A DNA stretch of 64,000 nucleotides from JACVRW01 sp963814095. Its GTDB lineage: Bacteria > Actinomycetota > Thermoleophilia > Solirubrobacterales > Thermoleophilaceae. The stretch spans positions 62,001 through 126,000 of the forward strand of contig CAWFBT010000024.1 in assembly GCA_963814095.1 (NCBI GenBank), read 5' to 3'. Shown piece after piece: positions 30,168 through 38,266 of this stretch. A model generated the notes under the pieces. It was not told where the DNA came from. It ran no database searches and saw only the letters and a list, made by a program, of their open reading frames with translations. Numbering within the stretch: the stretch's first letter is position 1; each line of letters begins with the position of its first letter. The position numbers were made by a program, and so were the translations under genes.

Positions 30168-30932
30168 GTGACGGAAGCCTTCTTCGAGCAGGACCGGGAC
30201 CTGCTGGTCCCGAGCGAGCTCACACGCGGGCCCTGGGACCCGGGCGCGCAGCACGCGGGCCCGCCGTCGGCGCTCGTCGCGCGCGCCGTCGAGCGCTTCG
30301 AGCCGCGCGCGGGCATGCGCGTCGGCCGCATCACGCTCGAGATCCTGCGGCCCGTGCCGCTGGCGCCGTTGTCGGTCCGAGTCGAGCTCGTGCGTCCCGG
30401 GCGCAGCGTCGAGCTGCTCGAGGCGACCCTCTCGGGGCCCGATGGCGAGCTGATCCGCGCGCGTGCGTGGCGCGTGCAGGAGAGCGATCTCCGGCTCGAC
30501 GAGCAAGAGCCGCCGCCGCCCGGCCCGGAGGCCGGGGCGCAGGGCGAGTTCTTCGAGACCGGCGAGGAGGTCGGCTACCACACGGCGATGGAGTACCGCT
30601 TCGTCAGCGGCGGCTTCCTCGAGCGGGGGCCGGCGCTCGTTTGGATGCGGCCGCGCGTGGCGCTCGTCGCAGGCGAGCAGACGAGCCCGCTCGAGCGCGT
30701 CTTCATCGCAGCCGACTCGGGAAACGGCGTTAGCGCCGCGCTCGACTGGCGCAGCACGATCTTCATCAACACCGACCTCACCGTCCACCTGCTTCGCGAG
30801 CCCGTGGGCGAGTGGGTCTGCCTGGACGCGGTCACGCACGTCGACGGCGTGGGAATGGCCGACAGCGCCCTCTATGACGAGCGCGGCCGCATCGGCCGGG
30901 CGGTCCAGACGCTGCTCGTCAGGTCGCGCTGA
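30168..30932 (+). CDS. Acyl-CoA thioesterase-like (hotdog) protein
   Basis: 254 residues from GTG 30168. Double-hotdog layout of TesB-like / 4HBT_3 thioesterases: GPWDPGAQHAGPPSALVARA (N-terminal helix and substrate pocket), RITLEILRPVPLAPL, then FIAADSGNGVSAALDW, IFINTDLTVHLLREPVGEWV and a final beta-sheet VGMADSALYD. Family members hydrolyse medium-chain acyl-CoAs. Located 6 bp after the RAM-domain gene; its end overlaps the LysR gene by 14 bp. Confidence 0.82.
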   Translation: MTEAFFEQDRDLLVPSELTRGPWDPGAQHAGPPSALVARAVERFEPRAGMRVGRITLEILRPVPLAPLSVRVELVRPGRSVELLEATLSGPDGELIRARAWRVQESDLRLDEQEPPPPGPEAGAQGEFFETGEEVGYHTAMEYRFVSGGFLERGPALVWMRPRVALVAGEQTSPLERVFIAADSGNGVSAALDWRSTIFINTDLTVHLLREPVGEWVCLDAVTHVDGVGMADSALYDERGRIGRAVQTLLVRSR

Positions 30933-31821
30933 CCCGCGCTCGGAGCGCCTCGACGAGCACGTCGAGCGCCGGGCGGGCGGCGGCGCCCCGGCGCGCGGCC
31001 GCGAACAGCTTGCGCTCGAGGCCGCCACCGGCCACGGGCCTCAACGCGAGGCCGCGCCCCTCGCTGGCTCCGCCAAGCGACGGAACGAGCGCAACCGCGA
31101 GGCCGGACCGCGAGATGTCGAGGAGCGTGCCGAAGTCGGTCACGCGGTGGCGGATCAGCGGCTCGAAGCCGGCGGCGCGACAGGCGCCCTCGACCATACT
31201 CGCGTAGCTGCTGCCTTCCCACGGGGTGGCCCAGGGCTCATCCGCCAGGTCGGCGAGAGCGACGGGCCCGCCCTTGCGCGCCACGGGATGCCGGGCGGGG
31301 AGGGCCACCCACAGCTCGTCCGCGCCGAGCTCATGGCGGATCAGGCGCGGGTCACGCGCCCGCAGCGCGTGCGGATACTCCTCCGCCACGACCAAGTCGA
31401 GTTCGCCGGAGCGCAGGCGGGGGAGGGCCGCCTCGGGCTCTTGGTCCACGAGCTCGCATACGAGTCCCGGATGCGTGCGCGCGAGCTGCTCGAACACCGG
31501 GACGAGCAGCCCGCGGGCGGCGGTCTGGAACGCAGCCACCCGGACGGTGCCCGAGATCGCCTCGGCGTCCTCGAGCGCTGCGGCGGCCGCCTCGAGTCGC
31601 TCGAGAACGTCACGGCCGTGTAGCGCGAGCGTGCGGCCCGCGGCCGTCAGCACCACTCCACGCCCTACCGGCTCGAGCAAGGACCTCCCGGTCTCGTCCT
31701 CGAGCTTCGCGAGCTGCTGGGAGATCGCCGACGGTGTGTAGCCGAGCGCGTCGGCGACGGCGGTGAGGCTGCCTCGCTCGTCCAGCTCGACGAGCAGGCT
31801 GAGGCGGCTCGCGTTCAGCAT
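30919..31821 (-). CDS. LysR-family transcriptional regulator
   Basis: 300 residues. N-terminal winged HTH (LVELDERGSLTAVADALGYT, PSAISQQLAKLEDETG), then periplasmic-binding-like effector domain (VRVAAFQTAARGLLVPVFEQ; LDLVVAEEYPHAL). Divergent from the LysE gene with 74 bp between starts, the usual arrangement in which an ArgP-like LysR controls an amino-acid exporter. Confidence 0.92.
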   Translation of the reverse strand: MLNASRLSLLVELDERGSLTAVADALGYTPSAISQQLAKLEDETGRSLLEPVGRGVVLTAAGRTLALHGRDVLERLEAAAAALEDAEAISGTVRVAAFQTAARGLLVPVFEQLARTHPGLVCELVDQEPEAALPRLRSGELDLVVAEEYPHALRARDPRLIRHELGADELWVALPARHPVARKGGPVALADLADEPWATPWEGSSYASMVEGACRAAGFEPLIRHRVTDFGTLLDISRSGLAVALVPSLGGASEGRGLALRPVAGGGLERKLFAAARRGAAARPALDVLVEALRARVSAT

Positions 31822-31895
31822 CGTGTAGAAACACTAATAGATAACACGTAGACATACGAGTTGTTCTTCACAGGCTGCGAGGCGATCCTGCTCGC
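31822..31895. promoter_or_regulatory. LysR/LysE divergent promoter region
   Basis: AT-rich for this genome. Contains GTGT-AGAA-ACAC and a wider GTGT...AACAC arrangement next to the LysR start, plausible LysR-type operators. Confidence 0.4.
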
Positions 31896-32513
31896 ATGAC
31901 CAGTTACCTCGCCTTCGTCGGAGTCGCCGCCGGAACGGTGCTGTTGCCCGGGCCGGACATGCTGGTCGTTCTGCGCACGGCGCTCGCCGCCGGCACGCGC
32001 AGCGGGGTCTGGGCGGCGCTTGGCTCGGGGACGGGCAACCTCGTCTGGGGCACCGCCACGGTGCTCGGCGTGACGGCCGTCCTGGCCGCATCCCCGGCGG
32101 CCTTCTCCGCGCTCAAGCTCGCGGGCGCCGCGTACCTCGCCTGGCTCGCCGCGCAGGCCCTGCGTGCCGCGTTGCGTGGGGACCTCCTCGCCGACCCCGA
32201 TCCCACCGAGCCGCTGCCCTCCGCCGGGCGCGCCTTCCGGCGCGGCCTCGCGAGCGATCTTGCAAACGTGAAGGTCGGGCTCTTCTGGACGGCGCTCGTG
32301 CCGCAGTTCCTCGTCCCGAGTGCCGGCGTGGGGCCGGCCGCGGCGATGGTGCTGACGATGGCGCTGCTCTGCTTCGCCGGCATGGGCGCCTTCGCCGTGC
32401 TGGCCGGTCGCCTGCGGCCCGCGCTTGCGCGGCCGCTCGCGTCGCGCGTTGTGAACTCGCTCGTGGGCGTGCTGCTGATGGCGCTCGCGGCCGGCCTTGC
32501 CGTCGCTCACTGA
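31896..32513 (+). CDS. LysE/RhtB-family amino-acid exporter
   Basis: 205 residues with six hydrophobic helices. MTSYLAFVGVAAGTVLLPGP (LPGPDMLVV motif at helix 1), WAALGSGTGNLVWGTA, AAYLAWLAAQALR, SDLANVKVGLFWTALVPQFL are diagnostic blocks. Exports homoserine, threonine, lysine or similar amino acids. Partner of the divergent LysR. Confidence 0.9.
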   Translation: MTSYLAFVGVAAGTVLLPGPDMLVVLRTALAAGTRSGVWAALGSGTGNLVWGTATVLGVTAVLAASPAAFSALKLAGAAYLAWLAAQALRAALRGDLLADPDPTEPLPSAGRAFRRGLASDLANVKVGLFWTALVPQFLVPSAGVGPAAAMVLTMALLCFAGMGAFAVLAGRLRPALARPLASRVVNSLVGVLLMALAAGLAVAH

Positions 32514-32563
32514 GTAGGCCCCTCCCTACACTCCCGGGGCCGGTTCAGAGAGGAGACTGCAAG

Positions 32564-32983
32564 TTGACGTATTTCAAGGACGCGGACGAGGTGTACGCGT
32601 ACATCGGCAGGCTGTTCGAGGAGCTCGCCGAGGATGACGAGCTGGCGCCGAAGTTCCGGAAGGCGAACACGATCGTCCAGTACCGGTACCGCGCGCCCGA
32701 GTCGCAGATCACCGTCAAGCTCGTCGAGGGCGAGGACGGCCAGGTCGACTGCGGCCCGACCTCGCTCGAGCCCGAGATCGTGATGACGATGGACGCCGAC
32801 ACCGCGCACCGCTTCTGGCTCGGCCAGGTCAACGTGACGGTCGCGCTCGCGCGCGGGCAGATAAAGGCGAAGGGCCCAGTGGCGAAGATCCTCAAGCTGG
32901 TCCCGCTGGTCAAGCCGGCCTTCCCGCGCTACCGGGGCATCCTCGAGCAGGCAGGCCGGGAGGATCTGCTCGAGGCTGCTTGA
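32564..32983 (+). CDS. SCP2 sterol/lipid-binding domain protein
   Basis: 139 residues, TTG 32564 with RBS AGAGGAG. ITVKLVEGEDGQVDCG, IVMTMDADTAHRFWLGQVNV and ARGQIKAKGPVAKILKLVPL reproduce the SCP2 fold (hydrophobic cavity for acyl-CoA or sterols). Stop TGA overlaps the ATG of the iron-alcohol dehydrogenase gene (TGATGG), so they are coupled. Confidence 0.85.
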   Translation: MTYFKDADEVYAYIGRLFEELAEDDELAPKFRKANTIVQYRYRAPESQITVKLVEGEDGQVDCGPTSLEPEIVMTMDADTAHRFWLGQVNVTVALARGQIKAKGPVAKILKLVPLVKPAFPRYRGILEQAGREDLLEAA

Positions 32984-34209
32984 TGGAGGGGGCGGGCTCC
33001 GCCCTCGAGCCGACTCCGCTCGAGGGCTTCAAGGACTTCTACCAGTACGCGTCGCCGACGCGGGTGATCGTCGGCCGCGGCCTGCTCGAGTCGACCGGCT
33101 TCGAGTTCCTCAAGGACGGCGCGCACCGCGTCCTGATCGTGACCGATCAGGTGATCCGCGGGACGGGGCTCGTCGAGAAGGTCGAGACCGGCGTCAGCGA
33201 CGGTGGCCTCGAGGTCGCCGGCATCTTCGACGAGGTTCCACAGGACTCCTCGACGGCGGTCTGCGACCGCTGCGCGGAGGCGGCGCGCGCGGCCGGCGCG
33301 GACTCGTTCCTGGCGCTCGGCGGCGGCTCGGTGATGGATACGGCCAAGGTCGCGAACGCGGTCTTCACGCACGGGGGCACGGCGCGCGAGCAGGAGGGCT
33401 TCTTCCTGATGCCGCGCGCCGACGACGACATGGGCCGGCCGCACGACATCGCGCCGCTCGCCTGCATACCGACCACCGCCGGGACGGGCAGCGAGGTGTC
33501 GATGGCCGCTGTCATCAAGGAGCCCGACGAGCGCATAAAGCTGGAGATCGCCGACTTCCCGCTCTTCCCGCGGCTCGCGATCCTCGACCCCGAGACGACG
33601 CGCACGCTGCCGGCGGCCGTGGCCGCCGCGACCGGGATGGACGCCATGACCCACGCGGTCGAGGGCTACGTCTCCCAGGACTGGAGCCCGCATCAGGACG
33701 CGCGCTCGCTGCAGGCGCTGCGCATGATCCGCCACAACCTCGAGCGCGCCGTCCAGGGCGGTGAGCGGGACGAGGAGGCGCGCGGCAACATGCTGATCGC
33801 GGCCAACCTCGCGATCACGCTCGCGCTCGGCTCGGTGCACGCGATGTCGCACCCGGCGGGCGCGCAGTTCGGCGTGCCGCATGGCGTGGCGAACGCGATC
33901 CACCTGCCGCACGTGATCCGCTTCAACGCCCGCGGCGGCGACTCGATCGCCGAGCGTTACCGGGACATCGGCGACCTCCTCGGGCTCGAGACGGGCGGCG
34001 CGGCGGTCGATGCCGCGGACGCACTCGCGGATCACGTCGATGGACTGGTCGAGCGGCTCGGGCTTCCCACCCGGCTCTCGCAGGCGGGCGTCCCCGAGTC
34101 CGGCATTCCAGCGCTCGTCGAGGGCGCGATGGGAGACGGCACGACGCTCCTGAACCCGCGCGAGGCCGGCGAGGAGGACTACGCCGAGCTGTACCGGAGC
34201 GCGCTTTAG
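32983..34209 (+). CDS. Iron-containing alcohol dehydrogenase (group III)
   Basis: 408 residues from ATG 32983. GGGSVMDTAKV (NAD(P) binding), IPTTAGTGSEV, and the metal ligands in GMDAMTHAVEGY, GSVHAMSHPAGAQFGVPHGV are conserved. Oxidises or reduces short to medium alcohols and aldehydes. The SCP2 partner hints at a lipophilic substrate. The N-terminal YASPTRVIVGRG is typical. Confidence 0.92.
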   Translation: MEGAGSALEPTPLEGFKDFYQYASPTRVIVGRGLLESTGFEFLKDGAHRVLIVTDQVIRGTGLVEKVETGVSDGGLEVAGIFDEVPQDSSTAVCDRCAEAARAAGADSFLALGGGSVMDTAKVANAVFTHGGTAREQEGFFLMPRADDDMGRPHDIAPLACIPTTAGTGSEVSMAAVIKEPDERIKLEIADFPLFPRLAILDPETTRTLPAAVAAATGMDAMTHAVEGYVSQDWSPHQDARSLQALRMIRHNLERAVQGGERDEEARGNMLIAANLAITLALGSVHAMSHPAGAQFGVPHGVANAIHLPHVIRFNARGGDSIAERYRDIGDLLGLETGGAAVDAADALADHVDGLVERLGLPTRLSQAGVPESGIPALVEGAMGDGTTLLNPREAGEEDYAELYRSAL

Positions 34210-34210
34210 C

Positions 34211-35233
34211 TCAGCGCGCCGCCGTCTCGGCGCGCTCGGCGGCGATCGTCTCGCCGAGCACCGCCTTCGCCGTGTGCTTCGGCCGCCACCCGAGCTCGCG
34301 GTGCGCACGCTCGGTCTTCATCAGGACGGGCTTCTTGACGGAGTGGATCCAGGCGACCGAGTCGGGCAGGAGCGGCAGTCGCGTGACGATGTCGGCAGTG
34401 GCATCCGCGAGCGGCTTCGGCACCGGCACGCTGTACCAGTCGAGCGCTTTCGCGACGTCCGTAAGCGTGAGCGTGCCGCTCGCGGCGAGGTTGTAGGGAC
34501 CGGGCTCACCACGCCCGCGCACGGCCGCCGCGAATGCGCTTGCCACGTCGTCCTCGTGCACGAGCTGAAAGCGCGCGCCGGGGTCGGGGATCACCGGTTT
34601 CAGGACCGGCATCGAATGGACGAGCCGCCGCACCGCGTCCGGCATCGCCTCGGCCAGGCGGAAGTACGGGATCTCGTGTACGAAGGTTCGTGCGTGCGGC
34701 CCCGCAACGACGCACGGCCGCAGCGCGTAGGCGACGGTCCGCCGGCGCCGCAGCAGCACCTCCGCGAGTACCTGCTCGACCTCCGCCTTCTGCTGCGAGT
34801 AGGGGTGCTCCGGCGAGCCGCGCGGCGGGATGTCCTCGGTCAGCCAGTCCGGGTTGTCGTCATGGAACCCGTAGGCGGCGACGCTCGAGGCGTAGACGAT
34901 GCGCTCGGCGCCCGCCTTCGCGGCCTCCTCGAAGACGAGCCGCGAGCCGTCGACGTTCAGGCGTCGCGTGGCATCGCTGGCGCTCAGAACTGCGAACGCG
35001 AGATGGACGACGGCGTCGGCTCCCTTTACTAGGTCGCGCACACTCGCCTCGTCGGTCACGTCGCCCTGGCGGTACTCGGCTTTCTTCCAGCCGCGCTCGG
35101 CCGGGTCGAAGGGGCGGCGCGCCATTCCAACGATCCGCTTGACGGCTCGTGAGCGCTGCAGCGCACTGACGACCCCGATGCCCAGGTCGCCGGTCGGGCC
35201 CGTCACGGCAACGGTCAGGCCGGTCGCCGCCAT
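34211..35233 (-). CDS. NAD-dependent epimerase/dehydratase (extended SDR)
   Basis: 340 residues. Rossmann start VAVTGPTGDLGIGVV, VVHLAFAV, and the catalytic triad with SS and YSQQK near residues 115-148. C-terminal region APHTAKAVLGETI is typical of extended SDRs acting on sugar nucleotides or lignin-like aldehydes. Convergent with the Fe-ADH gene (1 bp apart). Substrate not assigned. Confidence 0.88.
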   Translation of the reverse strand: MAATGLTVAVTGPTGDLGIGVVSALQRSRAVKRIVGMARRPFDPAERGWKKAEYRQGDVTDEASVRDLVKGADAVVHLAFAVLSASDATRRLNVDGSRLVFEEAAKAGAERIVYASSVAAYGFHDDNPDWLTEDIPPRGSPEHPYSQQKAEVEQVLAEVLLRRRRTVAYALRPCVVAGPHARTFVHEIPYFRLAEAMPDAVRRLVHSMPVLKPVIPDPGARFQLVHEDDVASAFAAAVRGRGEPGPYNLAASGTLTLTDVAKALDWYSVPVPKPLADATADIVTRLPLLPDSVAWIHSVKKPVLMKTERAHRELGWRPKHTAKAVLGETIAAERAETAAR

Positions 35234-35242
35234 GGCGGGGTT

Positions 35243-36034
35243 TTAGCGCATCGTCCTGCGTGCACGCCGGGCCGGGCGCTTGCGGGTCGTCGTCTCGCAG
35301 CCGATGACGACGTCTAACGGGTCGACCGCCGCGGTGTCCTGCCCGTCACCGCAGTTGACGCGGTCGCGGCGGCCGTCGAGCGCGTTGATGGTGTCGTCGC
35401 CGGCGCCGGCGTCGATCGAGTCGCTGCTGCCGCCGCCCGAGACGCGGTCGTTCTCGTCACCCGTGCGGATCCGGTCGCGCCCGCCGCCTCCCTGCACGTC
35501 GATGACGCCGCCACTGCCGGTGACGGTGTCGTCGCCGCCGCCCGCCAGGATCGTCGCCGCGCCGCCATCGGCGCTGATGCGATCCGCGCCCGAGCCGGCG
35601 TCGACGAAATCGCCGCCGAAGTTCGCGTAGATGCGATCGCGGCCGGCGCCGCCGAACAGGCGGTCGGCCTCGGACTGGCCGAACAGCGTGTCGTCGCCCT
35701 GGCCACCGACCACGAGGTCCTCGCCGGCGCCCGCGTAGACGACGTCGCTGCCCGTGCCGGCGTCGAGACGGTCGTTGCCGGTGCCGCCGAGCAGCAGGTC
35801 GACGCCGTCGCCGCCGTCCACCGCGTCCTCGCCCGACCCGGCCTCGAGGTAGTCGCCCGAGCCGGCCCCGATCAGCGTGTCGTTGCCGCCCTCGCCGTAG
35901 ATCTGGTCGGGCGTCTCGCCACCGCTGAGCTGATCGGCATCGTCGGTGCCGATCAGGGTGCTCGCGGTGGCCACCGCGGCCAGCGCCAGGACGAGCGCGA
36001 CCGCGATGAGGAGAGTCCAGGCGTTGCGTCTCAT
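35243..36034 (-). CDS. Secreted RTX (GGxGxDxUx) calcium-binding repeat protein
   Basis: 263 residues. N-terminal signal segment WTLLIAVALVLALAAVATAS, then about 20 RTX-like nonapeptides, e.g. GEGGNDTLIG, GAGEDLVVGG, GQGDDTLFGQ, forming a Ca2+-binding parallel beta-roll that fills nearly the entire protein. It ends in a short basic tail (TTTRKRPARRAR). Sec-type signal rather than a type I secretion C-terminus, which is unusual for RTX proteins. Cell-surface role inferred. Confidence 0.87.
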   Translation of the reverse strand: MRRNAWTLLIAVALVLALAAVATASTLIGTDDADQLSGGETPDQIYGEGGNDTLIGAGSGDYLEAGSGEDAVDGGDGVDLLLGGTGNDRLDAGTGSDVVYAGAGEDLVVGGQGDDTLFGQSEADRLFGGAGRDRIYANFGGDFVDAGSGADRISADGGAATILAGGGDDTVTGSGGVIDVQGGGGRDRIRTGDENDRVSGGGSSDSIDAGAGDDTINALDGRRDRVNCGDGQDTAAVDPLDVVIGCETTTRKRPARRARRTMR

Positions 36035-36070
36035 CGCTTCATGAACAAGCGCGTACCGGACAGGTTGCGG

Positions 36071-36691
36071 TCAAGGCTCGTCGTATCCCGGCTCGCCGGG
36101 CAACAGGACCTCGGCCGTGCCGTCGCGGATGACCACGCGCGGCTGGATGGCAACGACCGGGCGTTCGCGGGCCGCCGCGAGCGTCTCGGCGACCGACCCG
36201 GTTGCGCCGAGCCGCTCGAGGGTCTTGATCGTGGGGAAGACCAGCAGCAGGTCGCCCCGGGCGTGCGCGGCCAGCGCGTCGGCCGGGCGGATCCAGCGGG
36301 CGTCGACGCACTCGCTGCCGTCGACGCTCGGCTCGGCCTCGGGTGGGGCCGCGGCGGCGAAGAACCAGGTGTCGAAGCGAACGCTCACCTGCTCGGGTGC
36401 GATCCAGCGCGCAAACGGCACGAGCTCCGCCTCGGCCCCCAGCGCGATCCCGGCCTCCTCCTCGAGTTCGCGCAGCGCCGTGGCGGCCGAGTCGGCGTCG
36501 TCCGGGCCGGTGCCGCCTCCCGGGAAGACCCAGGCGCCGCCCATGAACTTCTGCTCGGGATTGCGCTGTACGAGCAGCACCTCGGCCGCATCCGAGCCGT
36601 CGCGCAGCAGGATCAGCGACGCCGCCGGGCGCGGTTTGACGACCTTGCCGAAGTTGAGCGCCTCGCCCGGCGGCGGACGGTTCATGTGCAC
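36071..36691 (-). CDS. Nudix hydrolase
   Basis: 206 residues. Nudix box GGGTGPDDADSAATALRELEEEAGI around residues 58-82 with R74-E75-x-x-E78-E79, preceded by PRPAASLILLRD and QKFMGGAWVFPGG. Such enzymes hydrolyse nucleoside diphosphate-X compounds or CoA; the size fits the NUDT7/MutT group. GTG 36691 or ATG 36685 may be the start. Neighbour of the RTX gene and convergent with rubredoxin. Confidence 0.9.
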   Translation of the reverse strand: MHMNRPPPGEALNFGKVVKPRPAASLILLRDGSDAAEVLLVQRNPEQKFMGGAWVFPGGGTGPDDADSAATALRELEEEAGIALGAEAELVPFARWIAPEQVSVRFDTWFFAAAAPPEAEPSVDGSECVDARWIRPADALAAHARGDLLLVFPTIKTLERLGATGSVAETLAAARERPVVAIQPRVVIRDGTAEVLLPGEPGYDEP

Positions 36692-36700
36692 CGCGCCAGC

Positions 36701-38206
36701 CTACCTTCGCGCGGTCGCTAGGCTCTCCCGCCGATGACGGAGACTCAGCAGTGGATCTGCACCTCCTGTGGGTTCATCTACGACCCCGAGGAGGGTGACC
36801 CGGACGGCGGGATTCCGCCCGGCACCGCGTTCACGGACATCCCCGACGACTGGTTCTGCCCGGTCTGCGGGGCGCGCAAGAGGGACTTCGAGCTCTACGA
36901 GGGCTAGGCGGCCCCCGGCTAAGCCGCCGCCGCGCAGCTCCGCCGCGCTCGTCGCCGCGTCGATCGCCTCGGCGGTGATCGAAACGAGACGCTCGAGGTC
37001 TCCGCTCGTGATCGCGAGCGGCGGCATCAGCACGACCACGTCGCCGAGCGGCCGGACGATCGCGCCGCGAGAGCGCGCCTCGAGCGACACCCGGTGGCCC
37101 ATGCGCACAGTCAGCGGGAACTCCTCGAGCTCGATCCCGACCATGAAGCCGACGCGCCGGACCTCTCGCACCGCCGGGTGCGCGGCGAGCGGCTCGAGCA
37201 GGCCGGCAAGCAGGTCGATCTTGCCGGCGAGCTCGCCGAGCGTGTCCTCGTCGCGGAAGATGTCGAGCGAGGCGATCGCCGCCGCACAGGCGAGCGGGTT
37301 GCCGGTGTACGTGTGCCCGTGGAAGAAGGTCCGGAACTCCTCGAACTCGCCGAGGAAGCCCTCGTAGACCCGCTCGCTCGCGAGCGTCGCCGCCAGCGGC
37401 AGGTAGCCGCCCGTGATGCCCTTGGCGAGGCAGAGCAGGTCCGGCGCCACGTCCTCGTGCTCGCAGGCGAACATGCGCCCGGTGCGCCCGAAGCCGGTGG
37501 CCACCTCGTCGGCGATCAGCAGGACGTCGTGCCGGTCGCACAGCTCGCGCACCCCGCGCAGGTAGCCGTCCGGGTGGACGAGCATGCCCGCCGCGCCCTG
37601 AACGAGCGGCTCCAGGATCACCGCCGCCACCTCACCCGGATGGGCGCTCAGCAGCCCGTCCATGTCGTCGAGATCGCCCGGCTCCGCCTTGAGCGTGTCG
37701 AACAGGAGCGGCCGGTACATCGAGTGGAAGAGGTCGATCCCGCCGACCGACACGGAGCCGATCGTGTCGCCGTGGTAGGCCATCTTCAGGGCGGCGAAGC
37801 GGGGCCGCCGCTCGCCCCGTTGCTGCCAGTACTGGAACGCCATCTTCAGGGCTATCTCGGTGGCCGTCGAGCCCGAGTCGGAGTAGAAGACGCGCGTCAG
37901 CCCGGGCGGGGCGATCTCGGCCAGCCGCTGGGCCAGCTCGATCGCGGGGCGGTGCGAGAGCCCGAGCATCGTCGAGTGCGCGACGCGTCCGAGCTGGTCC
38001 CTGATCGCCGCGTCGATACGCGGGTGCTGGTGCCCGTGGACGTTGCACCAGAGCGACGACACGCCGTCGATGTAGCGGCGGCCCTCGACGTCGAACAGGT
38101 CGGTGCCCTCCGCCCGCTCGACGATCAGCGGCGGCTCGTCGGTCCAGCCCTGTTGCTGGGTGAAGGGATGCCAGAGATGGGCGCGATCGGCGGCGACGAG
38201 ATCCAT
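36701..38206 (-). CDS. bioA: Adenosylmethionine-8-amino-7-oxononanoate transaminase (BioA)
   Basis: BioA, pyridoxal-phosphate class III aminotransferase of biotin synthesis. HLWHPFTQQQGW at the N-terminus, YFSDSGSTATEIALKMAFQY-like block, ADEVATGFGRTGRM and the PLP Lys in CLAKGITGGY are all present. The real end is probably near DAATSAAEL: a TAG lies one frame away at 36919-36921, 12 bases after the rubredoxin stop, whereas the open frame runs on, antisense through the whole rubredoxin gene, to 36701. A one-base error near 36950 would explain this. Distant from bioB-F-D (15 kb). Confidence 0.9.
   Translation of the reverse strand: MDLVAADRAHLWHPFTQQQGWTDEPPLIVERAEGTDLFDVEGRRYIDGVSSLWCNVHGHQHPRIDAAIRDQLGRVAHSTMLGLSHRPAIELAQRLAEIAPPGLTRVFYSDSGSTATEIALKMAFQYWQQRGERRPRFAALKMAYHGDTIGSVSVGGIDLFHSMYRPLLFDTLKAEPGDLDDMDGLLSAHPGEVAAVILEPLVQGAAGMLVHPDGYLRGVRELCDRHDVLLIADEVATGFGRTGRMFACEHEDVAPDLLCLAKGITGGYLPLAATLASERVYEGFLGEFEEFRTFFHGHTYTGNPLACAAAIASLDIFRDEDTLGELAGKIDLLAGLLEPLAAHPAVREVRRVGFMVGIELEEFPLTVRMGHRVSLEARSRGAIVRPLGDVVVLMPPLAITSGDLERLVSITAEAIDAATSAAELRGGGLAGGRLALVELEVPLARPADRAEPVVGDVRERGAGRNPAVRVTLLGVVDEPTGGADPLLSLRHRRESLATARR
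36734..36907 (+). CDS. Rubredoxin
   Basis: 57 residues, too small to appear in longer-ORF lists. QQWICTSCGFIYDPEEGDPD with Cys9 and Cys12, then DIPDDWFCPVCGARKRDFEL with Cys42 and Cys45: the complete FeS4 site of rubredoxin. Small electron carrier for alkane monooxygenases or oxygen-stress reductases; no such partner is adjacent. Coding sequence is antisense to the extended BioA frame but the family match is unambiguous. Confidence 0.92.
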   Translation: MTETQQWICTSCGFIYDPEEGDPDGGIPPGTAFTDIPDDWFCPVCGARKRDFELYEG

Positions 38207-38266
38207 GGCGGGCGAGGCTACGCCGCCGGGTGGTCGGAACAGCGCCAGCTACTATGCCCCGCCGCC

